Shown here: positions 1-9,913 of the stretch, one piece after another
Numbering within the stretch: position 1 is the stretch's first letter
Layout: the number at the start of each line of letters is the position of its first letter
Assembly (NCBI RefSeq): GCF_001467945.1
Contig: NZ_LNYQ01000013.1
Coordinates: forward strand, 1,990,585-2,054,584
DNA from: Legionella parisiensis
GTDB lineage: Bacteria; Pseudomonadota; Gammaproteobacteria; Legionellales; Legionellaceae
Direction: 5' to 3'
Length of the DNA stretch: 64,000 bases
The notes under the pieces: model-generated
Told to the model about the DNA's origin: nothing
Seen by the model: the letters and a program-made list of their open reading frames with translations, nothing else
Database searches by the model: none
Made by a program: the position numbers and the translations under genes

Positions 1-219
1 TTTGACAGCAGCAAATAAAGCAATAAACAAACCCGCATCATGGCAACTCTTCAATACAGATTCAATTATCGGTAATTTTGCAAGTTTACTGTCTGTGACT
101 AACAATGGCGATTTCATTCCCAAAGTATGACAGGCATCAACAAGTTCACGAACCCGCCCTGTCCCCACCTTTATTGAGGTGGGATAGTTCCAATTAGCCG
201 TTAATGATAATGTGCTCAT
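1..219 (-). CDS. Iron-containing alcohol dehydrogenase, N-terminal part (runs off the window)
   Basis: The reverse strand from 219 reads 73 codons without a stop to the window edge. It starts MSTLSLTANWNYPT, then has a glycine-rich VGTGRVRELVDAC stretch and a PLLVTDS strand, the usual opening of the group III (iron-type) alcohol dehydrogenases: a substrate-side strand, then the first NAD-binding beta-alpha unit. The metal-binding histidines lie further on and cannot be seen. It begins 14 bases after the stop of the aldehyde dehydrogenase and is probably the third gene of that operon, oxidising an alcohol to the aldehyde used by its neighbour, or the reverse. Family is fairly sure; substrate is unknown. 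Confidence 0.75.
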   Translation of the reverse strand, partial: MSTLSLTANWNYPTSIKVGTGRVRELVDACHTLGMKSPLLVTDSKLAKLPIIESVLKSCHDAGLFIALFAAVK

Positions 220-233
220 CAGTAAATTCCTTT

Positions 234-1625
234 CTAATCGGTCATTCTTACATGAAAAGATTTGGGTCTGGTCAATACATCATACCCTATAGAAGAGAGC
301 GTACAGCCACGCCCAGAGTTTTTAATGCCAGTCCAAGCTAAGGCAGGATCGAGATAATCACAACGATTAATAAAAAATGTTCCTGTGTCAAGTTGCTCAC
401 CAATAGAGATCCCTTGATCTATATTTTTGGTAAAAACAGCTGCAGTTAATCCATAGTTACTGTCATTCATTAATGCAATCGCTTCGTCATCGCTGTCAAC
501 GGACATAATGCCAACCACTGGCCCAAATGTTTCTTCAGTCATCACCCGCATTTTGTGGTTTACCCCCGTTAAAATCTGGGGAGCCATGTAGGCAGACCCT
601 GGTTGATCCATGACAAAATCTCGACTATCGATATGTGCTATAGCACCCTGCGCCAAGGCCTCTTGAATCTGTATACGAACAAATTCAGCAGAAGATGGGC
701 GAACAAGCGGTCCTAAAGTTGTTTCTGGTTCATCAGGACGTCCGAGTCTATATTGTTTAACAAATGCGACTGCTTTATTGATAAAATGATCATAAACATT
801 CTTATGTACGTAAATACGTTCGATTCCACAACAGGATTGGCCTGAATTAAAGAAGGCTCCATCCATAAGCGAATCAACCGAGTTATCAATATCTGCATCA
901 AAGCGAACATAAGCAGGATCTTTTCCTCCAAGCTCTAATCCTATATTCAAAAAACGTCCAGCCGTTACTCGTTCAATCACCTCTCCACCAGCAACAGAAC
1001 CTGTAAAAGCAACATGATTTATTGCTGAGTGACCTAAGATTTCTTCCGTATCAGAATGCGTCAGATGTAAATACTGGAAAACTCCTTGTGGAAGATTTGC
1101 TTCCCTAAATGCTTGGGCGAACCGTTCGGCGACAAGTGGTGTTTGCGCAGAATGTTTCAGCAAAACTACATTTCCAGCCATGAGGGCTGGGATAATCGCA
1201 TTCACTGCGGTTAGATAAGGATAATTCCAGGGAGAAATGACTAAAGTGACTCCTAATGGCTCACGTTTTATGTAACGAATAAAACCCGGTTTTTCAGGTA
1301 GTCTGAGCGGAGCAAGTGCTGCACTTGCGGCAGTAATCATATAACGAGCCCGTTCTTCAAGGCCGTTAATTTCTCCAGCGGCATAACGAATTGGTCTTCC
1401 CATTTGCCAGCAAATTTCGCTGGCAATCTCATCCTTATTAGCAACCAAAGCATCGACTGCAGCAGTGCAATAGTTCGCCCGCTCAGTTAAAGTGGTCGAA
1501 GCCCACTGTTTTTTTGCAGCTACTGCCCTATCCAATGCATCTTGAATCTCAAGGTTATTGGCAAAAGCACGCTCCACATAAAGCGAATTATCTATAGGCG
1601 AATAAGTCTTCAATGTATCGTTCAT
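234..1625 (-). CDS. NAD(P)-dependent aldehyde dehydrogenase
   Basis: A full ALDH-superfamily enzyme of 463 residues that oxidises an aldehyde to its acid in the cytosol. The cofactor-binding SPWNYP motif is near residue 131, FTGS near 207, the general-base glutamate in LELGGKDP at about 231, and the catalytic cysteine in NSGQSC at 265. A second cysteine follows directly. The EETFGPV motif is in the C-terminal third. It lies 17 bases downstream of the glutamine-synthetase-like gene and 14 upstream of an iron-type alcohol dehydrogenase, so the three are likely co-transcribed. In Puu-type amine catabolism a ligase and an aldehyde dehydrogenase act on gamma-glutamylated amines; a similar role is an inference here. 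A succinate-semialdehyde dehydrogenase-like activity is an alternative. Confidence 0.9.
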   Translation of the reverse strand: MNDTLKTYSPIDNSLYVERAFANNLEIQDALDRAVAAKKQWASTTLTERANYCTAAVDALVANKDEIASEICWQMGRPIRYAAGEINGLEERARYMITAASAALAPLRLPEKPGFIRYIKREPLGVTLVISPWNYPYLTAVNAIIPALMAGNVVLLKHSAQTPLVAERFAQAFREANLPQGVFQYLHLTHSDTEEILGHSAINHVAFTGSVAGGEVIERVTAGRFLNIGLELGGKDPAYVRFDADIDNSVDSLMDGAFFNSGQSCCGIERIYVHKNVYDHFINKAVAFVKQYRLGRPDEPETTLGPLVRPSSAEFVRIQIQEALAQGAIAHIDSRDFVMDQPGSAYMAPQILTGVNHKMRVMTEETFGPVVGIMSVDSDDEAIALMNDSNYGLTAAVFTKNIDQGISIGEQLDTGTFFINRCDYLDPALAWTGIKNSGRGCTLSSIGYDVLTRPKSFHVRMTD

Positions 1626-1642
1626 ATCTATGAAAATCCAGG

Positions 1643-3016
1643 CTAAATAATTTCAAAATAACGATCCAGTTCCCAATCTGTAATATGACGGCGAAATTCT
1701 CGTTCTTCCCATTCGCGAGAAGTCGCAAAATGCTCAACAAATGGATCACCGAATAAAGAGCGAGCTGCATTTGACTCCTTAATACGACTAGCTGCTTCCC
1801 ACAGTGTACGCGGCAATGCAAGCTCTGCCTCATGAGGTTGTGCGTAGGAATTGCCTTTGATTTCGGGGTATGGCTCCAGTTTATGTTCAATTCCATAAAG
1901 GCCAGAGCCTAAAGCTGCTGCCAAAGCCAAATAAGGATTTGAATCAGCAGATCCCAAACGATATTCAACGCGCTGCGATTTATCACTTCCCGGGATAACA
2001 CGTAGGGCCGTGGTACGGTTTTCTACCCCCCATGTCGCATCAGTTGGAGCCCAGAACCCTGGAATCAGGCGAGAGAAACTGTTCACGGTGGGTGAGACCA
2101 TTGCCAAAAACTCAGGCATGAGTTTCTGTTGACCTGCCACGAAATGCCGCTGAATTTCACTCATATTATGCTGCATTGAAGGGTCATAAAAGGCATTTTT
2201 CATATCATTTTTATAGCGTAAGGAAAGATGAATATGTCCACTTTGTCCAGGATAATGCGGTGACCATTTGGCCATAAACGTTGCCATCATATTATTGCGC
2301 TGTGCTAAGATTTTCATGAACGTTTTAAATAACGCAGCCTTATCTCCCGCTTCTATCGCTTTATCTACAGCGATTGCTGCTTCAATTACCCCAGGGCCTG
2401 TTTCTGCATGCAACCCTTCAATAGGAAAATCCATAACCTCACTCATATTGAGGATCTGATGATATAAATCCGCATGAACCGTATTGCGGATCATTGAATA
2501 ACCAAAAAAATCAGGCGTCATAGGTTTTAAATCACGAAAACCTTTAGTACGGATACTGTCAGGAGTCTCGTCAAACATAAAGAACTCATATTCCAGTGCA
2601 GCATAAACATCAAATCCCATTGAATCAGCTTTTTGAACAATTCGACGAAGTAAAGCTCTAGGACATAATGCTTCCGCTTCTCCAGCAAATTCAGCCATAA
2701 ATAACAGTTGATTCTCTTCGAAAACAAGATCACGACACGTTTCTGGGAGGATACGCACTAAAGTATCAGGGTAACCGGTATGCCAACCTGTATATTTTCC
2801 ATTATCATACAGTTTATTTTTGGAGTCCCATCCCAAGATCACATCACAAAAAGAAAAACCATTCTCCAGAGCCGAGAAGAATTTATTACGGCTCATATAT
2901 TTTCCAAGCATCACACCATCCACATCAAATAAACCAACCTTGATATGGGTCAGGTTACGCTCCTCGATAATTTGCTTTGCTGCCTCAACAGTCTTAACAT
3001 CTTTTGGAGTTAACAT
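1643..3016 (-). CDS. Glutamine synthetase family ligase (PuuA / gamma-glutamyl-amine synthetase type)
   Basis: Of 457 residues, this has the GS fold: an N-terminal beta-grasp part (VGLFDVDGVMLGKYM), then the ATP-grasp-like catalytic domain with the EYEFF metal-binding motif, HAETGPGVIE, the SGHIHLSL motif and the VENRTTALRV arginine loop. The length and the DVDG opening fit the gamma-glutamyl-amine or -ethanolamine ligases better than housekeeping GlnA, which is about 470 residues and carries an adenylylation loop tyrosine. It would join glutamate to an amine using ATP. The ATG is preceded by AAAGGA at good spacing. It is first in an operon with aldehyde and alcohol dehydrogenases, which suggests catabolism of an amine or amino alcohol. 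The exact substrate cannot be told. Confidence 0.85.
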   Translation of the reverse strand: MLTPKDVKTVEAAKQIIEERNLTHIKVGLFDVDGVMLGKYMSRNKFFSALENGFSFCDVILGWDSKNKLYDNGKYTGWHTGYPDTLVRILPETCRDLVFEENQLLFMAEFAGEAEALCPRALLRRIVQKADSMGFDVYAALEYEFFMFDETPDSIRTKGFRDLKPMTPDFFGYSMIRNTVHADLYHQILNMSEVMDFPIEGLHAETGPGVIEAAIAVDKAIEAGDKAALFKTFMKILAQRNNMMATFMAKWSPHYPGQSGHIHLSLRYKNDMKNAFYDPSMQHNMSEIQRHFVAGQQKLMPEFLAMVSPTVNSFSRLIPGFWAPTDATWGVENRTTALRVIPGSDKSQRVEYRLGSADSNPYLALAAALGSGLYGIEHKLEPYPEIKGNSYAQPHEAELALPRTLWEAASRIKESNAARSLFGDPFVEHFATSREWEEREFRRHITDWELDRYFEII

Positions 3017-3335
3017 AGCATTTCCTTTGCCTATTCGTTATCGGTCAATAGATTTCTTTCAAAACATGATGCGCTTAGCGGGGAGACGGGGCACAAAACC
3101 GCAGTGTGCGCGTCATTAAGGATTCTAGCACCACATCAACAAAGCTACTATCCACAGCAGTAGAGTTTGGAAAGAAGTTCATTGATAATATCCCAGATTC
3201 CATTCTTTAAATCCAGGGTTATTTATTTAAGTAAAAGGGACAAATCCTTTAAAATTAATTGCATAACTATTTGTCTATATGCTAAGGTTTTTTCATGATA
3301 TACAAGACACATTACTCTAAAATAAAAATTACATC
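3017..3335. other. Intergenic region between divergent genes
   Basis: These 319 bases separate the minus-strand ligase operon from the plus-strand heme-oxygenase-like gene, so both promoters should lie here. The part nearest the plus-strand gene is very AT-rich, with TATGCT-like and TATAC-like hexamers around 3278-3302, but I found no pair of hexamers with standard spacing. I see no convincing ORF, repeat or RNA gene. Confidence 0.4.
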
Positions 3336-4049
3336 ATGCCTGACTACTTTCTTGATGATCTTCCTCAGTCACTCCAGCATTTTCTTCAAAAAAATGATTT
3401 GAATTATCGTCAATCTCTTACTTCTATTCCTTTGTTTGATCCGCAAAAGACAAGTGCATGGACCTATGAACAAAGGAAAACTTTTGCGTCCATTTTTTAT
3501 CATTTAAGAGGACATTTTATTAATTTTGTATGGTTCATTGCTAATTTTACTAGTAATGAATTAACAAAAAAAATAATTCTTGAAAATATTCATGAAGAAT
3601 TGGGGATAGGAAGTCGATTTTCTCATGAAATGCTCTTTGAACGTTTCGCTAAAGAATGTGATGTGGATATTCATGATGAAATCATTAATGAAACACACTA
3701 TGTTCCTTTTGCAAAAAATTTCAATAAAACTCACCTACAATGGCTGTCAGAACATGATGAAGAAGAAAGAGTAGCTGCTTTTGCTGCTTACGAGCGTCTT
3801 GATAATCTGGATTATACTTATTTGCTTCAAATGGGGGACTCAATCCGTTTATCAAAACACGCAAAAACTTTTTTTAAGGTCCATGCTTACGTAACCCATT
3901 TTAATTCCACGCTTGAATTAATTCAGCCTATCTGGGAAAAAAACCCAGATAAAATAGTTCGAGCCTTTCATTTTATCTATACTCACCAACAGCAAATGTG
4001 GCGCAATTTATCCCACCACTTATACGCCTTAGCAATCGATCCAGCATAA
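3336..4049 (+). CDS. Heme-oxygenase-like (PqqC/CADD/HDO-type) protein
   Basis: A cytosolic, all-helical protein of 237 residues with no signal peptide. The segment NIHEELG followed by SH (Glu87/88 and His97) has the pattern of the first metal-binding helix of heme-oxygenase-like diiron oxidases. Glu153 in YERLDN and His183/His188 in VHAYVTH would supply further ligands. In this family the last helix usually reads H-x3-D-x2-H; here that stretch is two residues shorter and the aspartate is not seen, so the metal site may be changed or absent. The gene is divergent from the ligase operon and ends 24 bases before the convergent histidine kinase. Family assignment is moderate; substrate is unknown. 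A TENA/PQQC-like helical bundle without redox activity is the alternative. Confidence 0.6.
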   Translation: MPDYFLDDLPQSLQHFLQKNDLNYRQSLTSIPLFDPQKTSAWTYEQRKTFASIFYHLRGHFINFVWFIANFTSNELTKKIILENIHEELGIGSRFSHEMLFERFAKECDVDIHDEIINETHYVPFAKNFNKTHLQWLSEHDEEERVAAFAAYERLDNLDYTYLLQMGDSIRLSKHAKTFFKVHAYVTHFNSTLELIQPIWEKNPDKIVRAFHFIYTHQQQMWRNLSHHLYALAIDPA

Positions 4050-4073
4050 AACATCTATTTGAAACTGCTTGAT

Positions 4074-5348
4074 TTAATCAATTTTAGGGAATTTCACAAT
4101 AAAATGAGCAAACTCATTCAATTTACCCTTGCAAAAAATATCGCCTCCTGCATCTTGCATGAGTAATTTACAATAAGCCAATCCCAATCCTGTACCATCT
4201 TTGCGATCAGAAAAAAAACTTTCAAAAACTTTTTCAAAATTTTTAGAATACAATCCTCTGGCAGTATCTCTAACATGCAGATAATTAAAGTTGTCTTTCC
4301 CAGAGCCAATTTCTAACCAAATTGAAATGATTCCTTTTCCCATTTCCTCGATATATTCAAGACTGTTTTTTAATAAGTTCCAGAGTAAATTCTTAAATGC
4401 CAATTCCTCTAACCAAATTGAAAAATTGTTTTCATTACTTACCTGTATAAGCGACTTCTGGGTTTCTTTTAAGGGATAGTCATCCAGAGAACGTTCAATT
4501 AAATTTTGGATTGAATAAATAGCAAAATTTCTCGTGTTAAATTTATTATGTTTGATATTGCTCAATTGCATGCTAATCAGACGATTACTTGTTTCTATTC
4601 CACGAGTAATTTTATTTAAGCTTTCTTGTAAATCTTTTCGTATCTCAGAGTTTTTAATTTTTTTCAGAATAATTTCCTGTAGCTCAGCCTGCAAATAAAT
4701 ACTTGCTAAAGGTGTACGCAGATCATGAGCGATGCTACTTGCTAACATCCGCATTCCAGAAAGTCGTCCCGCATTAATAATTTCTCTATCTCGAGCAAAC
4801 AAAGCACCAATCATTATTGCAGCAATAAAAGTAGCAGATAAACTAAACAGGGAGATATTTCCAGGAATATATTCAATCATTTGATGCGATGAAAAATAAG
4901 ACAACAAAGCCAAGCCACATCCCAAAAAAGTCAGTACTAATGTACCCCGAACACTAGTTACCAATAAAAGGAAAAAAATAGCTGAAACACAATTCATTAA
5001 CCATAAAGTAGAGCAATGATTAATTAGTGTTAAATAGCAAAAAAAATAAGGCAAACAAAATAATAAGACTGCATACCAGAAGATAGGCAAAAATTTTAAC
5101 AATGCTTGTGGCCAAAACCGATTTACAGCCAAACTGGCACAGAGCACAGCAGCAACAAGTCTTAAGAAAAACTCCTCACTCATTTGAAAACTCTCCAGTT
5201 TCCAAAATACTCCAAAGAGCGGGTAATTAATCATCATCACTATCCCAAACAGCGTAATCTGATGACTTGCATCCTCCGTTTGCTTTACCAAGTATTGGTA
5301 AATAATAAATAATCCATCTTTTAGCAACTTCATTGTAACTAAACTCAT
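4074..5348 (-). CDS. LqsS/LqsT/CqsS-type membrane sensor histidine kinase
   Basis: Of 424 residues. The first about 190 form a bundle of roughly six hydrophobic helices; this part resembles the Vibrio CqsS sensor domain as I remember it (FCLPYFF, STLW and the preceding LRLVAAVL stretch). Then come a dimerisation helix with the phospho-acceptor His208 in the H-box AHDLRTPL, an N-box-like region (NLLWNLLKNSLEY), and a GTGLGL ATP-lid motif near the C terminus. No receiver domain is attached. CqsS and LqsS/LqsT detect alpha-hydroxyketones such as LAI-1 and act through the regulator LqsR. No lqsA or lqsR lies nearby, so this resembles the orphan kinase LqsT more than LqsS. I chose the ATG at 5348 over the TTG one codon upstream. 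Confidence 0.75.
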   Translation of the reverse strand: MSLVTMKLLKDGLFIIYQYLVKQTEDASHQITLFGIVMMINYPLFGVFWKLESFQMSEEFFLRLVAAVLCASLAVNRFWPQALLKFLPIFWYAVLLFCLPYFFCYLTLINHCSTLWLMNCVSAIFFLLLVTSVRGTLVLTFLGCGLALLSYFSSHQMIEYIPGNISLFSLSATFIAAIMIGALFARDREIINAGRLSGMRMLASSIAHDLRTPLASIYLQAELQEIILKKIKNSEIRKDLQESLNKITRGIETSNRLISMQLSNIKHNKFNTRNFAIYSIQNLIERSLDDYPLKETQKSLIQVSNENNFSIWLEELAFKNLLWNLLKNSLEYIEEMGKGIISIWLEIGSGKDNFNYLHVRDTARGLYSKNFEKVFESFFSDRKDGTGLGLAYCKLLMQDAGGDIFCKGKLNEFAHFIVKFPKID

Positions 5349-5469
5349 CAATTTTTAACCGATTAAGAATATCACATCTAAATCATTTTTGATGAATATA
5401 AATTGCATCTACTCTAGCTCATGTGATTTTGCTAGAATTGCCGCAATTTCAACCTCAAGAAAATACATC

Positions 5470-8001
5470 ATGACCACTTCCCATACACCGATGATGCAAC
5501 AGTATCTACGCATTAAATCAGAATACCCTGATATGCTTCTGCTCTATCGTATGGGTGATTTTTACGAATTATTTTTTGATGATGCCAAACGTGCAGCGCA
5601 ATTATTGGATCTTACTTTGACCCATCGCGGCCAATCTGCTGACAAACCGATTCCCATGGCAGGCGTTCCTTATCATGCGGTGGAAAACTATCTGGCTCGA
5701 TTAATCAAAAAAGGCGAATCAGTGGCTATTTGTGAACAAATAGGAGACCCCGCAACAAGCAAAGGGCCTGTGGAACGCCAGGTTACTCGCATTATCACTC
5801 CAGGAACAGTGACTGATGAAGCGCTTTTGGATGCAAAAAAAGATAATTTATTGCTGGCTATTCACTGCCAAAAACAAAAAATTGGCATTGCTTGGGTTGA
5901 ACTGAGCAGCGGACATTTTCATTTATTGGAATTAACAGAAGCAAATCAGCTTAGTGCGGAACTTATGAGACTACAGCCCGCTGAATTACTCTTACAAGAA
6001 GAATCTTCTTTGGAAGAATACTGCGCGAATTTTCCAATCAAACTGAGACCTGGTTGGGAGTTTTGTTTTGACGGTGCAAAAAAACGTTTATGTGATCAAT
6101 TTTCGGTCTCCGACCTTTCTGCATTTGGTGAGCACGATCATCCTACTGCTTTGATTGCAGCCGGTGCGTTATTGAGCTACTTACAGACGACACAAAAACA
6201 AGCTCTTCCTCATTTAACCACAATAACCCTTGAGCATACCCATGATTACTTGCAATTGGATGCCTCAACGCAGAAGCACTTAGAAATATTTGAAAACATG
6301 AACGGTAACCATGAAAACAGCCTATTATCTCTGCTCGATAAAACGGCTTGCTCCATGGGCAGTCGCTTACTTAAACGTTGGCTGGGAAGACCACTCAAAC
6401 AACATAACCAAATCATAGCGCGACAGCATGCCATAAAGGAAATTATCCATCTCCAATACAATGCATCCATCCATGAACTACTGAGACAAGTATGTGATGT
6501 AGAACGAATTGTGTCGCGCATTGCTCTAAAATCAGCACGGCCACGCGATTTAGTTGCTTTAAGTCATACTTTAGCATTACTTCCTGAGCTGAATGTCGTA
6601 CTTACTCAAAACAAAAGCGAACTTTTAGTGAATTTAAAAAAGCACATTCAGCCATTACCTGCACTGCAGCAGCTGCTTGCATCAGCAATTATAGAAAATC
6701 CCCCTGTGTTGATTCGTGATGGTGGCGTCATAGCTCCTGGTTTTGATGAAGAGCTCGATGAGTTCAGACTACTTAGTACGCGAGCCAATGATAAACTCAT
6801 GCACTTGGAACAAGAAGAAAAACAAAAAACTGGACTGTCTACTCTAAAATTCGGTTTCAATAACGTACAAGGTTATTATATTGAACTTTCTAAAACTCAG
6901 GCAGAAAAAGCGCCTCCGCATTACCACAGAAAGCAAACTTTAAAAAATGTAGAACGTTATATCACACCAGAATTGAAACAATTTGAAGAGAGAGTATTAT
7001 CAGCCCAAGTAAAAGCCTTGGCGCGTGAAAAATGGCTCTATGAAAATTTACTGGTAGAAATTCAGCAAAATATAAATGAATTGACACAATTAGCACAAGC
7101 TTTGGCGAAATTAGACGTGTTAACGACTCTTGCGGAGCGAGCTCAAAGTTTTAATTGGTGCTGCCCAAACTTAGTACCTGACTCACAAATTTCCATTGAG
7201 GCAGGCCGCCATCCTGTAATTGAACATTTGCTGCAGGAACGCTTTATCGCCAATGACTTACAGCTCAAACCATCGCAAAATATCTTGCTCATTACAGGCC
7301 CCAACATGGGTGGTAAATCGACGTATATGCGTCAAACTGCGTTAATTGTCCTTCTAGCTCATATTGGCAGCTTTGTTCCTGCTAAATCGGTAACCTTAGG
7401 ACCTATTGATAGAATTTTTACTCGTATTGGTGCGAGTGACGATCTAGCTTCTGGACGTTCAACCTTTATGGTAGAAATGACTGAAACAGCACAAATTCTA
7501 AGACAGGCAACCCACGAAAGTTTGGTTTTAATTGATGAAATCGGACGCGGTACCAGCACCTATGATGGCATGGCTCTGGCCTATGCGAGCTGTTCTTATC
7601 TCGCAACGACCATTAAGGCGTATACTTTGTTTTCTACGCACTATTTTGAATTAACTCATCTTCCAAAACAATGGTCGTGTATTCGGAATGTTCATTTACA
7701 AGCATCATTAGATACCGGCCGCATCATCTTTTTATATCGGGTAGAACCAGGACATGCAAATCGAAGTTATGGATTGGAAGTAGCAGAGCTTGCGGGTATA
7801 CCCGCTGAGGTTTTAAAAATTGCTCATACTCATTTAAATCATATACAAACCACTCCACCAGATTCCCAAATACAATCAGAAGCTCAAGTGCATACCCAAT
7901 CACCTGTTTTGCATGAACTAGCGAAACTTGATCCGGATAGGCTGACTGCTAGAGAAGCACTTGATTTAATTTATCGATTCAAAAGTATGGTAACAAATTA
8001 A
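5470..8001 (+). CDS. mutS: DNA mismatch repair protein MutS
   Basis: Recognises mismatched base pairs and small loops and, with MutL, starts strand-specific repair. The protein has 843 residues, normal for MutS. Domain I carries the mismatch-reading phenylalanine motif (MGDFYELF, about residues 29-36). The connector and lever domains follow, and the C-terminal ATPase has Walker [11 protein letters not shown], Walker [13 protein letters not shown] and STHYFELT. The reading frame is open 27 codons further upstream, but [12 protein letters not shown] at 5470 is the standard MutS opening, so I use that start. It is divergent from the sensor kinase, with about 120 bases between them for promoters. 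Confidence 0.98.
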   Translation: MTTSHTPMMQQYLRIKSEYPDMLLLYRMGDFYELFFDDAKRAAQLLDLTLTHRGQSADKPIPMAGVPYHAVENYLARLIKKGESVAICEQIGDPATSKGPVERQVTRIITPGTVTDEALLDAKKDNLLLAIHCQKQKIGIAWVELSSGHFHLLELTEANQLSAELMRLQPAELLLQEESSLEEYCANFPIKLRPGWEFCFDGAKKRLCDQFSVSDLSAFGEHDHPTALIAAGALLSYLQTTQKQALPHLTTITLEHTHDYLQLDASTQKHLEIFENMNGNHENSLLSLLDKTACSMGSRLLKRWLGRPLKQHNQIIARQHAIKEIIHLQYNASIHELLRQVCDVERIVSRIALKSARPRDLVALSHTLALLPELNVVLTQNKSELLVNLKKHIQPLPALQQLLASAIIENPPVLIRDGGVIAPGFDEELDEFRLLSTRANDKLMHLEQEEKQKTGLSTLKFGFNNVQGYYIELSKTQAEKAPPHYHRKQTLKNVERYITPELKQFEERVLSAQVKALAREKWLYENLLVEIQQNINELTQLAQALAKLDVLTTLAERAQSFNWCCPNLVPDSQISIEAGRHPVIEHLLQERFIANDLQLKPSQNILLITGPNMGGKSTYMRQTALIVLLAHIGSFVPAKSVTLGPIDRIFTRIGASDDLASGRSTFMVEMTETAQILRQATHESLVLIDEIGRGTSTYDGMALAYASCSYLATTIKAYTLFSTHYFELTHLPKQWSCIRNVHLQASLDTGRIIFLYRVEPGHANRSYGLEVAELAGIPAEVLKIAHTHLNHIQTTPPDSQIQSEAQVHTQSPVLHELAKLDPDRLTAREALDLIYRFKSMVTN

Positions 8002-8224
8002 TGTCTTGATTCAATTGAAACTCTTTGCTGCAGGGGGTACGGAAAATACCATGCGCACCCTCTTCTCCTATGCACACTCAATTAAAAATGACAAGAATGA
8101 TATCAATGATAACTCTATTTACTGTTCTCTTACCCTAGCCCTTCTACTCGATTAAGTGTATATTCTCAAAATGTTTTCTGATGCATGTGGGGGCATTTTT
8201 GGTGGAAAAAGTACTGAGACTATC

Positions 8225-9913
8225 ATGAAAAAACTAATCTATCTGATACTTCTCATTACCTGTTTTGCGCTATTCGCTCAAAATAATGCCCCAGTACCCA
8301 TTACCATTTATGGAGTTTCTGGAAAAGTCGAGGCCAACGTTGAAAAACGGTTGAGTGAATTACAAAAATTAAAACCTCTTACACAATTCAGCCAGGAAGA
8401 ATTACAAGACCAAATTATTCAGGCAGTCCAGCCATTCGGCTATTTTAAAGCCGAAGTCACCTTACGCAGACCTAATGCGCGGCAGTTGACAGTCATAATC
8501 CATGCTGGTCCACAAATCATGATTTCACAACTTCAAATCGAACTCACAGGTGAAGGATCACACAACCCTATCCTACGTGATGCAATAAAAAATGTACCAT
8601 TAATGCAAGGTACTCCTCTCTTCACAGAACACTATGAGCGGACCAAATTAAAACTTCTCGATTCGGCAGAAAGTCAAGGCTACATGCGTGCTGGATTTAA
8701 GAAAAGTGAAATTTTAATTGATGAAGAAAACTACACAGCAGCAATTACACTGATTCTTGATACAGGGCCTCTTTATTATTTTGGACAAATACAATTTAAT
8801 CCTACATATCTTGATCCTAAGTTACTGCATCGTTTTGTACCTTTCCAACCAGGACAAATCTACTCCGGGGATAAAATACTCCAGTTAAATAATGATTTAT
8901 CAAATAGCGGTTACTTTAGCTCTGTACTTGTTAAACCACGGGTTACTGAAAACCCAACTGTTCCAGTGCAAATCGATACTGACCCAACATCCAAATACTC
9001 TTACACTCTTGGTGCAGGATACGGAACAGATACAGGAGTTCGTGGCCGAGCTGCATTGCATGTTGTTCCAGTCAATCGCCAAGGACATAAATTCAACCTT
9101 ACAGCTCAAGGATCGTTTGTTCAAAATGCATTACAAGCCCAATATATTGTTCCCGGTAACAATCCTGTCAATGATCAATACACTCTTACGGGAAATTTTT
9201 CGAATTTAAATTACACCGCAGGGTATAGTAATTCATATCTTATCTCCCTGGCCCAACAACATCGAGTAACCAATTATCAGCGGATACTCTCTATAAATAC
9301 ACTTTATGAAGGATTTCATTATTCGCTTCAGGAAAATACAAAGCAATTTCTACTTTATCCCAAAGCAAGTTTAACGTTTAGCAAGACCCAAGATTTACTC
9401 TTTTCACCATCGGGGTATAACATTACGGTTAATGGCCTTGCTGCAAGCAAAACCCTTCTGTCTACTATTAATTTTGCTCAAGCTTCATTGGATGTAAAAG
9501 CTGCGATAAGAATAGAACCGCTACGTTTGCGCCTTTACGGACATGCAATCCAAGGTATTACTGCAATCAATAATATTAATCAGCAACCCATATCACTTGC
9601 ATTACTTTTGGGAGGGATGGATAATTTAAAGGCATTTGGATTTAATTCAATAGGCCCGGGCAGAATCCTTAGTTATGCTGGTCTTGAAATTCAAAAAGAA
9701 ACAAAAAAAAATTGGTATCTGATTGCATTTTATGACGCAGGAGCTGTTTACAACCCAGCCCCTTTAACGGCCTATTATGATGCAGGTGGTGGTTTAATGT
9801 GGGTTTCCCCTATAGGTCCAATCAAAGTAGGATTGGCTCAGACAATTAATAGTCGATGGCAACGTGACGGAAATAACCCTCGTTTGGTGATCAGCATGGG
9901 GCCCGATCTATGA
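8225..9913 (+). CDS. tamA: Translocation and assembly module outer-membrane protein TamA
   Basis: An Omp85-superfamily outer-membrane protein that works with TamB in envelope and autotransporter assembly. The 562 residues start with a signal peptide (MKKLIYLILLITCFALFAQ), followed by three POTRA-like domains to about residue 260 and a 16-strand-type beta barrel ending in a typical barrel strand (LVISMGPDL). The frame is open 23 codons further upstream, but the ATG at 8225 gives the clean signal peptide. The stop overlaps the tamB start by four bases (ATGA), so the two are translationally coupled. A TamA-type barrel followed directly by a TamB-type gene is the diagnostic arrangement. Its length is close to the family norm of about 580. 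Confidence 0.92.
   Translation: MKKLIYLILLITCFALFAQNNAPVPITIYGVSGKVEANVEKRLSELQKLKPLTQFSQEELQDQIIQAVQPFGYFKAEVTLRRPNARQLTVIIHAGPQIMISQLQIELTGEGSHNPILRDAIKNVPLMQGTPLFTEHYERTKLKLLDSAESQGYMRAGFKKSEILIDEENYTAAITLILDTGPLYYFGQIQFNPTYLDPKLLHRFVPFQPGQIYSGDKILQLNNDLSNSGYFSSVLVKPRVTENPTVPVQIDTDPTSKYSYTLGAGYGTDTGVRGRAALHVVPVNRQGHKFNLTAQGSFVQNALQAQYIVPGNNPVNDQYTLTGNFSNLNYTAGYSNSYLISLAQQHRVTNYQRILSINTLYEGFHYSLQENTKQFLLYPKASLTFSKTQDLLFSPSGYNITVNGLAASKTLLSTINFAQASLDVKAAIRIEPLRLRLYGHAIQGITAINNINQQPISLALLLGGMDNLKAFGFNSIGPGRILSYAGLEIQKETKKNWYLIAFYDAGAVYNPAPLTAYYDAGGGLMWVSPIGPIKVGLAQTINSRWQRDGNNPRLVISMGPDL

Noticed and set aside
1588-1896. 102-codon minus-strand frame across the GS/ALDH junction
   Set aside because: Overlaps the ends of two well-supported genes in another frame.
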